64,000 nt of DNA from Sediminibacterium goheungense (GTDB lineage: Bacteria; Bacteroidota; Bacteroidia; Chitinophagales; Chitinophagaceae). The stretch covers positions 682,001 through 746,000 of the forward strand of contig NZ_SNWP01000011.1 in the NCBI RefSeq assembly GCF_004361915.1. The letters are read 5' to 3'. The notes below the pieces were generated by a model that saw only the letters and a list, made by a program, of their open reading frames with translations, searched no databases and was not told where the DNA came from. The position numbers and the translations under genes are program-made. Below are positions 1-11,132 of this stretch, piece by piece; position 1 is the stretch's first letter, and each line of letters begins with the position of its first letter.

Positions 1-169
1 GTAAGGCTTTAGCTTCACCAAGGATGGCAGCCATTTTATTTCCTTTTCCATCATGCCCTGCAGCCATATAGCCGCCACGAGCGGTTTTGGTGATCACTGC
101 ATCCTGCATCGGAACATTCTTTTCTTTTGTCTTCAGACAGTATGCCTTGATCATTTTCGATGTGTCCAT
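1..169 (-). CDS. Small conserved protein, 3' part cut by window edge
   Basis: Fifty-six codons are visible from ATG at 167-169 running off the left edge. The product begins MDTSKMIKAYCLKTKEKN and has a basic, Gly-rich stretch (TARGGYMAAGHDGKGNKMAA). A second Met at residue 6 could be the true start. The pattern K-A-Y-C-x-K-x-K resembles short DUF5679-like proteins, but the second Cys of their CxxC is Thr here, so the family call is tentative. It lies downstream of gyrB on the same strand, separated by a repeat array. Function is unknown; the basic composition would suit nucleic-acid contact, which is only inference. Confidence 0.6.
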   Translation of the reverse strand, partial: MDTSKMIKAYCLKTKEKNVPMQDAVITKTARGGYMAAGHDGKGNKMAAILGEAKAL

Positions 170-283
170 TTTTTTAGAATTTAATGTGTTAGTAAATAAA
201 CAACGGGTTATGCTTACACAACTTAGTGGTTTTTATTGAAAGTTGAAAGGGATGTGGAAAATAGTAATCCACAGGGGCAGGGG

Positions 284-351
284 GTGAGTAATCAGTAGTG
301 AGTAGAAAATGTATTCATGTTACTCACTACTGACTATTCACTGCGCACTCT
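284..351. repeat. Heptamer array, inverted pair (AGTAGTG / ACTCACT words)
   Basis: Bases 284-305 read as degenerate 7-mers (AGTAATC, AGTAGTG, AGTAGA) and bases 321-350 as the opposite-strand words (ACTCACT, ACTGACT, ATTCACT, GCGCACT). The two arms can pair into an imperfect hairpin. The array abuts the gyrB stop codon at 352-354, so it could act as a terminator. Bases 170-283 between it and the partial gene show nothing recognisable. Confidence 0.7.
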
Positions 352-2352
<2,001 letters not shown>

Positions 2353-2375
2353 TTAAGTGAATTTTCGCAGGTCGA

Positions 2376-2383
2376 CAAAACTA
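2376..2383 (-). promoter_or_regulatory. Bacteroidota -7 promoter element of gyrB
   Basis: On the minus strand this reads TAGTTTTG, an exact match to the Bacteroidota -7 consensus TAnnTTTG, 45 bases upstream of the gyrB ATG. Confidence 0.55.
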
Positions 2384-2527
2384 CTGAAAATAAGGGGGTT
2401 TTCAGGGTAAAAAGACGGTTGGTTTTCCACATTTTCCCTGCTTTGCGGAATGCTGTTTTTTTATGCCTTTTTACAGTACCATGACATCCGGGTAAAGGTT
2501 GGTTACGTTAATTTGATGTTTATACAT

Positions 2528-2535
2528 TAATTTTG
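2528..2535 (+). promoter_or_regulatory. Bacteroidota -7 promoter element of the AraC gene
   Basis: Reads TAATTTTG, an exact TAnnTTTG match. The first ATG of the AraC reading frame (2542) is only six bases further on, so transcription should begin at or next to that ATG. Either the mRNA is leaderless or the ATG at 2554 is used. Confidence 0.5.
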
Positions 2536-2541
2536 CATAGT

Positions 2542-3465
2542 ATGGTAGAAGTAATGGATATATTGAGGGTGGCGAATAAGGGTGGAATTGAACCTTCCAT
2601 GGACCTGCTATACCAGAAACAACAGAACATACCCGGGTCTATTCATTATAATATCCGTCGTTATTATGCCCAGCATCCCTGGGTAGCCGATGATACCGGT
2701 ATGATGGTGTACCATTATAACAGCCGCAAGCCCGAAGAAAACTACCTCGAACTTCGTTATTGTACCACTGGTAATCGTTATTGTGCCGAGAAAAGCTGTG
2801 CACAATGTACCGAGTTGCCTACCAATAATTGCAGTGGTAAACATCAGACAGTAGACGTTTTTACCTTTCATTTTACTTCTACCTTTCTTCATCAGTTTGT
2901 ACACAATGTGAAACTGAGTAACCGTAAAGATGAAGTGCTGGCGTTCAAACATCCACATGCATTTACCAAAGTATTTCCACTCTGTAACAGAAAAAGAAAT
3001 GCATTGGATGCACTGTTAAACCATAGCTATTCAGGTGCACTCGAAAACATATTTGTGAATGCCAAAGTGCATGAATTGTTGCTGTACAGCCTTGATTGTC
3101 TGATTGATGAAAAAGAAGAAGGATTTGCCTGTAAATTTCTGGCAGATGAAAGTGGACGTGAACGTATTTACCAGGCCAGGGAAATTTTATTGCAACACAT
3201 CGGCGACCCGATTACCATTAAAGAACTCAGCCGTAAAGTGGCCATGAATGAGTGTTACCTCAAGAAAGGCTTCAAAGAAGTTTTTGGTACCACTATTTTC
3301 GATTTTTATCAGCAGCAAAGGATGGAACATGCCAAATACCTGTTGTATGAAAAAGGACTAAGTGTAACCGATGTTTCTGCTTTACTGGGTTATTCTTCTA
3401 TATCACATTTTTCAGCAGCTTTCAAAAAGCATACAGGATTAAAGCCCTGCGATCTTCTTCGCTGA
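2542..3465 (+). CDS. AraC/XylS-family transcriptional regulator with a Cys cluster
   Basis: About 307 residues. The last 100 form a two-helix-turn-helix AraC DNA-binding domain (from ERIYQAREILLQHIGD; second motif SVTDVSALLGYSSISHFS). The N-terminal sensor domain holds five cysteines at residues 74, 81, 86, 89 and 97, which could bind a metal or sense redox state; this is inference. A longer frame would start at a TTG at 2533, but that overlaps the -7 promoter element, so ATG 2542 or ATG 2554 is preferred. It is divergently arranged with gyrB and followed by an amidohydrolase gene on the same strand, with no evidence that it regulates either. The inducer cannot be deduced. Confidence 0.85.
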   Translation: MVEVMDILRVANKGGIEPSMDLLYQKQQNIPGSIHYNIRRYYAQHPWVADDTGMMVYHYNSRKPEENYLELRYCTTGNRYCAEKSCAQCTELPTNNCSGKHQTVDVFTFHFTSTFLHQFVHNVKLSNRKDEVLAFKHPHAFTKVFPLCNRKRNALDALLNHSYSGALENIFVNAKVHELLLYSLDCLIDEKEEGFACKFLADESGRERIYQAREILLQHIGDPITIKELSRKVAMNECYLKKGFKEVFGTTIFDFYQQQRMEHAKYLLYEKGLSVTDVSALLGYSSISHFSAAFKKHTGLKPCDLLR

Positions 3466-3468
3466 TAA

Positions 3469-3500
3469 GTCCGGAGTCGGGAAGTCTGAAAGTCCGACGA
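3469..3500. repeat. Heptamer array (GTCCGGA / GTCGGGA words)
   Basis: Four to five degenerate 7-mers in a row (GTCCGGA, GTCGGGA, AGTCTGA, AAGTCCG) start four bases after the AraC stop codon. No facing arm is obvious. The remainder up to 3617 holds no other recognisable element. Confidence 0.55.
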
Positions 3501-3617
3501 TACCGTTATGAACAAAATGATTTTTTACATGTCATGTCATTTCAGATATAATATCTGTTCAGTGCCTGTTCTACCATAGTTTTACTATCTTTCATCAAAC
3601 TAAGAAACTCTAAGCTT

Positions 3618-5246
3618 ATGCGGAATCTTTATGGCATTCTTCTTTTATGCTTTTTGGCAGCCTGCTCCGGTAACAAGGTAGATACTATTATTCATCATGC
3701 CGTTATTTATACGGTTGACTCCTCATTCAGCACCGCTGAAGCTATGGCAGTGAAAGATGGATTGATTGTAGAAACCGGCACCAATGATTTTATTCTTGGA
3801 AAGTATAAGGCAGATGAAATGGTTGATGCAGCAGGTAAGGCCGTGTATCCGGGTTTAATTGATGCACATGCACATTTTGTAGGTTATGGCAGATCGCTTT
3901 TTCAGGTTGATTTGTTTGGCACCAGTACATGGGAAGAAACCGTTGCACGTGTGAAAGCTTTTGCAGATGAACATCCTGATCTCTACTGGATACAGGGTAG
4001 GGGCTGGGATCAGAACCGCTGGCCGGGTAAAACATTTCCAACCAATGAGGCACTGAACGAACTGTTTCCTGATAAACCGGTAGTGCTTACCCGCGTTGAT
4101 GGGCATGCTTCTATAGCCAACCAAAAAGCATTGGATCTTGCAGGCATCAAAGCCGGACAAACCATAGTAGGTGGCTCTATTGAGGTGAAAAATGGGGTGT
4201 TGACGGGTGTTTTGATTGATAATGCCGATAATAAAGTATATGCACAAATACCTTCTCCCACAAAAGAAACCTATGTACAGTGGTTACAGGCTGCAGAAAA
4301 AAACTGTTTTGCACAGGGTTTAACAACCGTTACCGATTGTGGTCTTCATTATTCAGATGTAGAAGCCATTGATACTTTACAGAAAGAAGGTAAACTCAAT
4401 ATGCGTTTGTACGTAATGCTCAGCGATGATGTATCAAACTATGAAAAATTTCTTCCCAAGGGGCCTTATAAAACAGACAGACTTTTTGTGAAAGGTATTA
4501 AGGTATACGCAGATGGTGCATTGGGTAGCAGAGGCGCCTGTTTATTGTCGCCTTATACGGACCAAAAAAACTGGACAGGATTTTTATTGAGGGATAAAAA
4601 TCATTACGATTCTCTGGCAGCAGTACTCGCCAAAACAGATTTTCAAATGTGTACCCATGCCATTGGCGACAGTGCCAACAGGGAAGTACTGAATATTTAT
4701 AATAAATACCTGGGCGGAAAAAATGATAAACGCTGGCGCATTGAACATGCACAGGTAATTCATCCGGCAGATTTCAATTTGTTTGCCAATGCCAGTGTTA
4801 TTCCCTCAGTTCAACCTACACATGGTACCAGTGATATGTACTGGGCAGCTGACAGACTGGGACCTGAAAGGGTGAAAGGAGCTTATGCATTTAAGCAGTT
4901 GTTACAACAGAATGGATGGATTCCCCTGGGAACAGATTTCCCTGTAGAAGATATTTCTCCATTCAAAACATTTCTGGCTGCAGTGGTAAGAAAAGATGCA
5001 AAAGGTTATCCGGAAAATGGATTTCAGATGGAAAATGCGTTAACACGAGAAGAAACCATTCGCGGTATGACTATCTGGGCAGCCAAAGCAAGCTTTCTGG
5101 AAAAGGAAGTGGGTAGTCTGGAAAAAGGAAAGAAAGCTGATTTTATTATCCTTGATCAGGATCTTATGAAAGTAGCCCCTGAAAAGATTTTAGATGTTAA
5201 GGTAAAAACAACCTATAGTGGTGGAAAGAAAGTGTATGGGCAATAA
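3618..5246 (+). CDS. YtcJ-like amidohydrolase, predicted lipoprotein
   Basis: 542 residues of the amidohydrolase-3 (YtcJ/NfdA-like) family of metal-dependent hydrolases. The N-terminus is a lipoprotein signal with lipobox LAAC (Cys16), so the enzyme is exported and membrane-anchored. Metal-site motifs visible are DAHAHF after the beta-sandwich strand, a late THAIGDSANR, WRIEHAQ and GTDFPVED near the C-terminus, all in the order expected for the TIM-barrel. Family members hydrolyse amide or N-formyl bonds, but the substrate cannot be read here. It stands alone and is closed by a strong shared terminator with convergent fumC. Confidence 0.85.
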   Translation: MRNLYGILLLCFLAACSGNKVDTIIHHAVIYTVDSSFSTAEAMAVKDGLIVETGTNDFILGKYKADEMVDAAGKAVYPGLIDAHAHFVGYGRSLFQVDLFGTSTWEETVARVKAFADEHPDLYWIQGRGWDQNRWPGKTFPTNEALNELFPDKPVVLTRVDGHASIANQKALDLAGIKAGQTIVGGSIEVKNGVLTGVLIDNADNKVYAQIPSPTKETYVQWLQAAEKNCFAQGLTTVTDCGLHYSDVEAIDTLQKEGKLNMRLYVMLSDDVSNYEKFLPKGPYKTDRLFVKGIKVYADGALGSRGACLLSPYTDQKNWTGFLLRDKNHYDSLAAVLAKTDFQMCTHAIGDSANREVLNIYNKYLGGKNDKRWRIEHAQVIHPADFNLFANASVIPSVQPTHGTSDMYWAADRLGPERVKGAYAFKQLLQQNGWIPLGTDFPVEDISPFKTFLAAVVRKDAKGYPENGFQMENALTREETIRGMTIWAAKASFLEKEVGSLEKGKKADFIILDQDLMKVAPEKILDVKVKTTYSGGKKVYGQ

Positions 5247-5273
5247 CGGATAATTGTTGGCTATTCACTTTAA

Positions 5274-5321
5274 AAAAAGCCACAGATCCATCTACCTTAT
5301 GTAGATGAATCTATGGCTTTT
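5274..5321. terminator. Bidirectional terminator hairpin
   Basis: A long stem runs from AAAGCCACAGAT to the matching ATCTATGGCTTT, enclosing CATCTAC/GTAGATG around a 4-base loop, with A-rich and T-rich flanks. It lies between the convergent amidohydrolase and fumC genes and can serve both. Confidence 0.85.
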
Positions 5322-5343
5322 GTATTTAATCTAATCAGGCGCA

Positions 5344-6744
5344 TTATTTTATCTCACCCACCATATCACCCGGTATTACCCAGGCATCAAATTCTTCAGG
5401 TGTAAGATAGCCCAGTTTAACAGCCATTTCTTTTAAGGTAGTACCTTCTTTATGCGCTTTCTGTGCTATTTCAGCAGCTTTGTAATAACCGATTTTTGTA
5501 TTCAGGGCAGTTACCAGCATGAGGCTGTTGTCTACGTGTTTTTTAATATTGGCTTCCAAAGGCTCAATACCCACTGCGCATTTATCATTAAAGCTTACAC
5601 ATCCATCACCGATTAACCGGGCACTGTGTAGGAAATTGTAAATCATTACAGGTTTAAATACATTCAGTTCAAAATGTCCGGTAGCACCTCCTATGTTAAT
5701 AGCAACATCATTACCCATTACCTGTGCAGCTATCATGGTCAATGCTTCACATTGTGTAGGGTTTACTTTGCCGGGCATAATAGATGAACCAGGTTCATTA
5801 TCGGGTATAAAGATTTCACCAATACCGCTTCTGGGTCCTGAACTCAGCATACGGATATCATTGGCAATCTTCATCAGGCTTACGGCTACTGTTTTTAAAG
5901 CACCATGAGCTTCTACAATGGCATCATGAGCGGCCAGTGCCTCAAATTTATTTTCAGCGGTTACAAAAGGGAGACCTGTTAAGTTGGCAATATGTTTGGC
6001 AACATTTACATCATATCCCTTTGGTGTATTAATACCTGTTCCTACGGCTGTACCTCCCAGTGCAAGTTCACTTAAATGAGCAAGGCTGTTATGGATGGCT
6101 TTTAATCCATGATCGAGCTGACTTACATAACCACTGATTTCCTGTCCGAGTGTAAGTGGTGTCGCGTCCATAAAATGGGTGCGGCCAATTTTCACCACAT
6201 GCATAAATGCTTTGCTTTTGGCTGCCAGTGTATCTCTCAGTTTTTTGATACCGGGTATGGTAACTTCAAGGAGAATTTTATAGGCAGCAATATGCATGGC
6301 TGTTGGAAAAGTGTCGTTAGATGACTGTGATTTATTTACGTCATCATTCGGATGAAGGAACTTGTCTTTGTCTGTTAGGCTGCCACCTTTTATTACATGA
6401 CCCCGGTAGGCTACCACTTCATTTACATTCATATTACTCTGTGTACCAGAACCCGTTTGCCATACTACGAGCGGAAACTGATCGTCTAATTTGCCTGCGA
6501 GTATTTCGTCACATACTTCTCCGATCAGTGATGCTTTTTCCTGTGGTAAAACACCTGCATCTGCATTAGTAAGCGCTGCAGCTTTTTTCAGGTAAGCAAA
6601 TGCCTGAATAATTTCTTTCGGCATTTTATTGATATCCTGCGCAATACGGAAGTTGTCAATACTGCGTTGCGTCTGGGCACCCCAGTAAACATGAGCGGGA
6701 ACTTTAACCTCACCCATGGTGTCTTTTTCAATACGAAATTCCAT
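5344..6744 (-). CDS. fumC: Class II fumarate hydratase
   Basis: 466 residues, the usual FumC length. It interconverts fumarate and L-malate in the TCA cycle as an iron-independent homotetramer. The superfamily signature [11 protein letters not shown] is at 319-329, with the catalytic-loop Ser321; [10 protein letters not shown] (97-106), the SSND loop (141-144) and GRTHFMDA with His190 complete the composite active site. Aspartase and argininosuccinate lyase relatives are less likely because the whole sequence follows FumC. A -7 element lies about 40 bases upstream. Confidence 0.95.
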   Translation of the reverse strand: MEFRIEKDTMGEVKVPAHVYWGAQTQRSIDNFRIAQDINKMPKEIIQAFAYLKKAAALTNADAGVLPQEKASLIGEVCDEILAGKLDDQFPLVVWQTGSGTQSNMNVNEVVAYRGHVIKGGSLTDKDKFLHPNDDVNKSQSSNDTFPTAMHIAAYKILLEVTIPGIKKLRDTLAAKSKAFMHVVKIGRTHFMDATPLTLGQEISGYVSQLDHGLKAIHNSLAHLSELALGGTAVGTGINTPKGYDVNVAKHIANLTGLPFVTAENKFEALAAHDAIVEAHGALKTVAVSLMKIANDIRMLSSGPRSGIGEIFIPDNEPGSSIMPGKVNPTQCEALTMIAAQVMGNDVAINIGGATGHFELNVFKPVMIYNFLHSARLIGDGCVSFNDKCAVGIEPLEANIKKHVDNSLMLVTALNTKIGYYKAAEIAQKAHKEGTTLKEMAVKLGYLTPEEFDAWVIPGDMVGEIK

Positions 6745-6784
6745 GTTCCGGATTTTAAATGATCTGGTTGAATGAATTGCGGTG

Positions 6785-6792
6785 CAAAGGTA
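6785..6792 (-). promoter_or_regulatory. -7 promoter element of fumC
   Basis: Minus strand reads TACCTTTG, an exact TAnnTTTG match 41 bases upstream of the fumC ATG. Confidence 0.5.
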
Positions 6793-6931
6793 CTAAGAAG
6801 CAGAGGTAAAAGGGCAAAAAAAGCAAAGTTTTGGGCCTGTATGTCATTTCAGGTATTTAGGTTAAATAGCGGCAGGAATCGGCAATTCCTGTTGTTTTTC
6901 CGTATTTTTCGTGCAATGAAATTGCTTTTTT

Positions 6932-8014
6932 ATGCAAAAAATCCTTTTATCCGTTTTTACATTTCTTGTATTGTCTGTTCAGGCACAAAAAACAGAAAAT
7001 ATAATTATCATTACTACCGATGGGCTTCGCTGGCAGGAACTGTTTAAGGGGATGGATGAAACCATTGCCCGGGATAGCCGTTTTAACCAGGATGATAGTG
7101 CCGCTATTTTTAAGGAATTTGGTGGATCCAGTGAAAGTCAGAAGCGAAAAAAACTGATGCCTTTTCTCTGGAATACCCTTGCAATAAAGGGCCAGTTATA
7201 TGGTAACAGAACAGTAGGCAGTAATGTGAATGTTAGTAACCGCTACTGGTTTTCATATCCCGGTTATAATGAAATTTTATCGGGTTATGCAGATGACAGG
7301 ATCAACTCTAATGATTATGCACCCAATCCGAATACGACCATCACGGAATTTTTTAATCAACAACCGGCTTTGAAAGGAAAAGTAGGTGCATTTGGTGCAT
7401 GGGAGGCATTTAATCGCATCCTGAATGAACAAAGAAGCGGTGTTCCGGTGGTTGCTGCGTATGATACCTGTGGCGGTAAAAAACCCAATACCAATGAATT
7501 GATGATTAATAAACTATTACGCGATTCGCATAAGCAATGGGGCGAAGAATGTTTTGATGTATTTACGCATCATGCTGCTATGGAATACCTGAAGAAAGAA
7601 CAGCCCCGGGTTATGTATATTGCCTATGGAGAAACAGATGAGTGGGCGCATAGCTGGAAATACAAATACTATTTAACGGCTGCGAGGCAGGTTGACAATT
7701 GGATTGGTGAAATATGGAACTATATACAATCTACACCTGCGTATAAAGACAAAACAACTTTATTTATAACTACAGACCATGGCCGTGGGGATAAAGATAA
7801 AAGTAAATGGACCAGCCATGGGAGTGATATTGAAGGGGCCGATGAAATATGGTTTGCTGTAATGGGGCCGGATACGGCACCATTGGGAGAGATAAGGAAC
7901 AGCCCGCAATTGTATCAAAAACAATTTGCACAGACTATTGCTAAACTAATGGGGTATACTTTCAAAGCAGATCAGCCGATTGCAGATGCGATAAAGGAAG
8001 TGATTAAAAACTGA
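6932..8014 (+). CDS. Secreted alkaline-phosphatase-superfamily hydrolase
   Basis: 360 residues with a signal peptide (MQKILLSVFTFLVLSVQAQ), so periplasmic or secreted. The metal ligands of the alkaline phosphatase/nucleotide pyrophosphatase superfamily occur in order: IIITTDGLRW near residue 27, a probable Ser nucleophile in WFSYPGYNEIL near 108, TDEWAHSW around 231, TTDHGRG around 275 and a final TSHG. The superfamily hydrolyses phospho- or sulfo-esters; the substrate is not evident. Single-gene unit, convergent with the crotonase gene, with two hairpins after its stop codon. Confidence 0.75.
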   Translation: MQKILLSVFTFLVLSVQAQKTENIIIITTDGLRWQELFKGMDETIARDSRFNQDDSAAIFKEFGGSSESQKRKKLMPFLWNTLAIKGQLYGNRTVGSNVNVSNRYWFSYPGYNEILSGYADDRINSNDYAPNPNTTITEFFNQQPALKGKVGAFGAWEAFNRILNEQRSGVPVVAAYDTCGGKKPNTNELMINKLLRDSHKQWGEECFDVFTHHAAMEYLKKEQPRVMYIAYGETDEWAHSWKYKYYLTAARQVDNWIGEIWNYIQSTPAYKDKTTLFITTDHGRGDKDKSKWTSHGSDIEGADEIWFAVMGPDTAPLGEIRNSPQLYQKQFAQTIAKLMGYTFKADQPIADAIKEVIKN

Positions 8015-8040
8015 TGCTCCTAAATTTTAATCTCTTATTC

Positions 8041-8116
8041 TTCCCTTCTCCCTGCAAAAAAAGATTGCTTTAGTAGAGCCTGCATTTTTCAGGTTGTTTT
8101 CGCAGGGAGAAAGGAA
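8041..8116. terminator. Long-loop inverted repeat after the phosphatase gene
   Basis: Arms TTCCCTTCTCCCTGC (8041-8055) and GCAGGGAGAAAGGAA (8102-8116) pair at 14 of 15 positions around a 46-base spacer. The spacer is long for an intrinsic terminator, so it may instead be a remnant repeat or a processing structure. Confidence 0.5.
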
Positions 8117-8162
8117 GAAGGGGAGTTATGTACAGTCAGCTTAAGTTCTTATCTATGTAAAA

Positions 8163-8194
8163 AAAAATTATAGCAAAAGGATGTTATAATTTTT
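8163..8194. terminator. AT-rich bidirectional terminator hairpin
   Basis: Arms AAAAATTATA and TATAATTTTT pair perfectly around a 12-base loop, between the convergent phosphatase and crotonase genes. Confidence 0.6.
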
Positions 8195-8246
8195 CACTAA
8201 AGAATAGCTGCTTTCTGTTCCTGTTTTATAAATACGAACAAAGAGA

Positions 8247-9023
8247 TTATTTTCCTGTGAAAGTAGCTTTCCTTTTTTCAAGAAAGGCAGTGGTGCCTTC
8301 TTTCATATCGTCGGTGGCAAAGCAATCGCCGAATGCAGTTACTTCTACTGCATAACCATCTTTTGTTTCGTCAAAAACAGCATTGGCACTTTCAATACAT
8401 TTTGCGATGGCGATAGGGGCTTTGGTATTAATCAGTTCAAGTATGGATACCGCTTTTTTAATGAGTTCATCCTGTGGCACCACATAGTTTACCAAACCCA
8501 GTTGCAGTGCAGTATTGGCATCGATCATACCTGCACTCATTAATAATTCGAGGGCACGGCCTTTGCCGATCAGTTGAACGAGTCTTTGTGTGCCTCCATA
8601 ACCTGGTATCAGTCCAAGATTCACTTCAGGTTGACCGAATTTCGCATTGTCTGAAGCCAGTCTGAAATGACAGCTCATGGCCAGTTCACATCCGCCACCC
8701 AGTGCAAAACCATTTACGCAGGCTACAATGGGTTTTGGAGAGCGTTCAATTTTGAAGAAAATATCCTGACCTCTTTTTGCGAGTGCTTTTCCTTCTTCTA
8801 CAGATGCACCACTGAATTCACTGATGTCTGCACCGGCAACAAAAGCTTTGGATCCGGCACCGGTTATGATAGCCGATTTAATATCGTGGTTCAGGTATAC
8901 TTCATTAACCGCGTTATCGAGATCATTCATCACCTGCTGGTTGAGCGCATTCAGTTTATCCGGACGGTTTACGGTAATGGTGAAAATGCCATTTTCCAGG
9001 CTGGTCGTTAAAGTTTGATACAT
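8247..9023 (-). CDS. Enoyl-CoA hydratase/isomerase (crotonase family)
   Basis: 258 residues, typical crotonase length. The CoA-binding/oxyanion segment AGADISEF and GFALGGGCELA are present, and both catalytic glutamates of hydratases can be seen: the Glu in GGGCELAMSC and the Glu in GQPEVNLGLIPG. It should hydrate trans-2-enoyl-CoA in fatty acid or branched-chain/butanoate degradation. No other beta-oxidation gene adjoins, so the pathway is not fixed by context. It has its own -7 promoter and is divergent from the UPF0126 gene. Confidence 0.88.
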   Translation of the reverse strand: MYQTLTTSLENGIFTITVNRPDKLNALNQQVMNDLDNAVNEVYLNHDIKSAIITGAGSKAFVAGADISEFSGASVEEGKALAKRGQDIFFKIERSPKPIVACVNGFALGGGCELAMSCHFRLASDNAKFGQPEVNLGLIPGYGGTQRLVQLIGKGRALELLMSAGMIDANTALQLGLVNYVVPQDELIKKAVSILELINTKAPIAIAKCIESANAVFDETKDGYAVEVTAFGDCFATDDMKEGTTAFLEKRKATFTGK

Positions 9024-9038
9024 GGCAATCTATTTCTG

Positions 9039-9046
9039 CAAAAATA
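9039..9046 (-). promoter_or_regulatory. -7 promoter element of the crotonase gene
   Basis: Minus strand reads TATTTTTG followed by CAG, an exact TAnnTTTG match 16 bases from the ATG. Confidence 0.5.
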
Positions 9047-9079
9047 AGGTAGCTGTCGGGTTCTTTTGTATTTTGTAAT

Positions 9080-9682
9080 ATGAATCTGATTGAGGGGATA
9101 CTTTATACAGGGATTTTTGTTTTTGCGGCTACGGGTGCATTAAAGGCAAGAACGCATCAGATGGATATATTTGGTGCAATGGTGGTTGCTTTTGCAACAG
9201 CTTATGGAGGAGGTACCATACGCGATTTGCTGATTGGCGTTCGCCCGGTTAACTGGGTGAATGATTATCTGGCCTTAGGTCTTGTGGTTTCTGCCGTGTT
9301 AATTATTTTTCTTTTAAAAACCAATCTTGCCCGTTTCAGAAGAACTTTATTTTTTACGGATGCAATCGGGTTAGGAATGTTTACAGCAGGCGGTATTGAG
9401 CGCAGCCTAGCTTATGGTATTAATGAAGGCTATGCAGTGATTATGGGTGTGATGTCTGCTACATTTGGTGGTTTGATAGCAGATATGATTTGCGGTGAAG
9501 TGCCCAACCTACTTAAAAAAGGAGAACTATATGCCACTGCCTGTGCCATAGGTGCGGTGATTTATATTCTGTTGAAAAAAGCCGGACTTGAATATAATCT
9601 GGGATTGTTTATTTGTGTGGTGATTATTGTGGGTATCCGCATTTTCTCTAAACGTAAAAGAGTACACCTCCCCGAAATATAA
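9080..9682 (+). CDS. UPF0126/TRIC-like membrane channel or transporter
   Basis: 200 residues with about seven hydrophobic helices in two homologous UPF0126 halves. The first half carries the family motif GGGTIRDLL; the second has FGGLIADMICGEVP, where the usual Arg before Asp is replaced by Ala. Members are described as trimeric intracellular cation channel-like proteins or glycine transporters (YicG), so the substrate is open. It is a single gene closed by a perfect 11-bp hairpin shared with the convergent hydrolase gene. Confidence 0.82.
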   Translation: MNLIEGILYTGIFVFAATGALKARTHQMDIFGAMVVAFATAYGGGTIRDLLIGVRPVNWVNDYLALGLVVSAVLIIFLLKTNLARFRRTLFFTDAIGLGMFTAGGIERSLAYGINEGYAVIMGVMSATFGGLIADMICGEVPNLLKKGELYATACAIGAVIYILLKKAGLEYNLGLFICVVIIVGIRIFSKRKRVHLPEI

Positions 9683-9705
9683 AGAGTCGCCATCGGCGAC
9701 TCTTT
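9681..9705. terminator. Perfect bidirectional terminator
   Basis: AAAGAGTCGCC, ATC, GGCGACTCTTT: 11-bp perfect stem with 3-base loop, flanked by A and T runs, overlapping the UPF0126 stop codon. It lies between convergent genes. Confidence 0.9.
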
Positions 9706-9711
9706 GATGTG

Positions 9712-10722
9712 TTAGTTGAATAAGTATGTTTTTAAAAATTCCAGCGATCTTTTCTTCGCTATCAGATTGGCTTTTGCGTCTTCATTATTGCCTGTGCTGC
9801 CATCAAAACTGTGTTCTGCATTGTCGTATACATAAAGTGTCATGGGAGCAGACAGATTCGATTGTTGTGCTTTTAAAACCAGACCATCATAAGCACTGAT
9901 GCTGGTATTGTTATCGCTGTTGGTATATAAAGTTGTATACAAGGGATCTCTTCCAGCTGCATGTAACATGATGGGTGCGTAAGGAATGTATTTTCCATTA
10001 CTGGGTGTACCCGGGCGACCATAATAACTGAACATGGCGGCTCCCGGATAATAGGATACTGCTGCCACAAAACCACCTTCTGTCGGTCGCTGTGCGGGTG
10101 CCAATACACCATTGGTATAGGTAATACCACCGCTCACTAATGACCAAACAGGTTTACTTACTGCCTGCGCATCCACCATGGTGCTAAGTACACTGGTTCC
10201 ACCATGTGAAAAGCCGAGCAATGCAATTTTATTAGGTTTGATTCTGCTCAAAGAGCGCAGATAGGTCAGTCCTGCATACGCATCTCTCGGGCGAATAAAT
10301 TCTGCTGCCAAAAAAATATTTTCAGGCGGGGCCTTATCTGGAAAATTCTTAACACCTCTGGCGGTATAACTGTCTATAAATAACGCTGCTATTTTATTGA
10401 CACGGAATGAATCGATCCAGATACTGAATTGGCTTGCCAGTTGTGTATTGGTCATATCGGTACTGCTCCATAAACCACCACTTCCATGTTGTACTACCAC
10501 AGCAGGGACACTGGTAGTAGATGCCGGTATAAAAAGAACAGCTTTTAAAGGGTCGCCACCGGTTGGATTGGTTAGGTAAATGGTTTCTGTAACTTCAGCC
10601 TGCGTATTAGTGCCGCCTGATGGGGTTGTGTTTTGTGGTGTTTCAACTGCTTTTTTGCTACAGGAAATCATTGCTGTAACAAGCAGACAACTCATGATCC
10701 CCAGACGTAATAATTGTTTCAT
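9712..10722 (-). CDS. Secreted alpha/beta hydrolase (dienelactone-hydrolase-like) lipoprotein
   Basis: 336 residues from the ATG at 10720-10722, chosen because a lipoprotein signal starts there (MKQLLRLGIMSCLLVTAMIS, then Cys). A longer frame to 10758 lacks a sensible signal. The alpha/beta-hydrolase triad is visible: nucleophile Ser in GFSHGG, Asp in RDPLY, His in DNAEHSF. The nucleophile is Ser where classical dienelactone hydrolases use Cys, so an esterase or acyl hydrolase is more likely than a true DLH. Anchored to a membrane; no operon partner. Confidence 0.78.
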   Translation of the reverse strand: MKQLLRLGIMSCLLVTAMISCSKKAVETPQNTTPSGGTNTQAEVTETIYLTNPTGGDPLKAVLFIPASTTSVPAVVVQHGSGGLWSSTDMTNTQLASQFSIWIDSFRVNKIAALFIDSYTARGVKNFPDKAPPENIFLAAEFIRPRDAYAGLTYLRSLSRIKPNKIALLGFSHGGTSVLSTMVDAQAVSKPVWSLVSGGITYTNGVLAPAQRPTEGGFVAAVSYYPGAAMFSYYGRPGTPSNGKYIPYAPIMLHAAGRDPLYTTLYTNSDNNTSISAYDGLVLKAQQSNLSAPMTLYVYDNAEHSFDGSTGNNEDAKANLIAKKRSLEFLKTYLFN

Positions 10723-11132
10723 AATATAGGTTCCCTGTAAATGGGCTGCAAAGGTCATGCATGGTAACCTGGAAATGAAAGCATATTGGTTTAGCCGGAG
10801 GAATAGCTGGTTGAACGGTTAGCCTATGCAGTTTGTCAATAGTTAATTGGTTGAGACAGTAATATCAATTACCCGATTTTTAAAGTCCTTTATTACTCCC
10901 GGGCCGAATGGCCCCGTCCCTGTTCCTCCGCCTTAGGCGGACATTGGCCTCTGATTAAATCTGCTACGCATGATTTAATCAGTCTTCGCTGCGCTTGACA
11001 CCGACCCCAATGAGGCCCGTCCACAGGGACTGATTTAAAAGGATTTTCTTAGCTGACTAATGCTTTTGATTATTTACGACATCTTCTAATTCTCTGGGGT
11101 ATTATGATAGTGCAAGTCGCTAGCAGATTGGC
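10723..11132. other. Gene-free stretch with small palindromes
   Basis: No credible open frame. It contains the palindrome TCCGCCTTAGGCGGA (10927-10941), related to copies near 17.12 kb, and a perfect inverted pair GATTAAATC (10953-10961) / GATTTAATC (10972-10980). The surrounding text also pairs loosely (AGTCCCTGTGG-like words against CCGTCCCTGTT), which suggests a dispersed intergenic repeat rather than a regulatory region. Confidence 0.5.

Noticed and set aside
10723..10758. Longer start for the alpha/beta hydrolase
   Set aside because: The extra twelve residues precede a complete lipoprotein signal and would spoil export.
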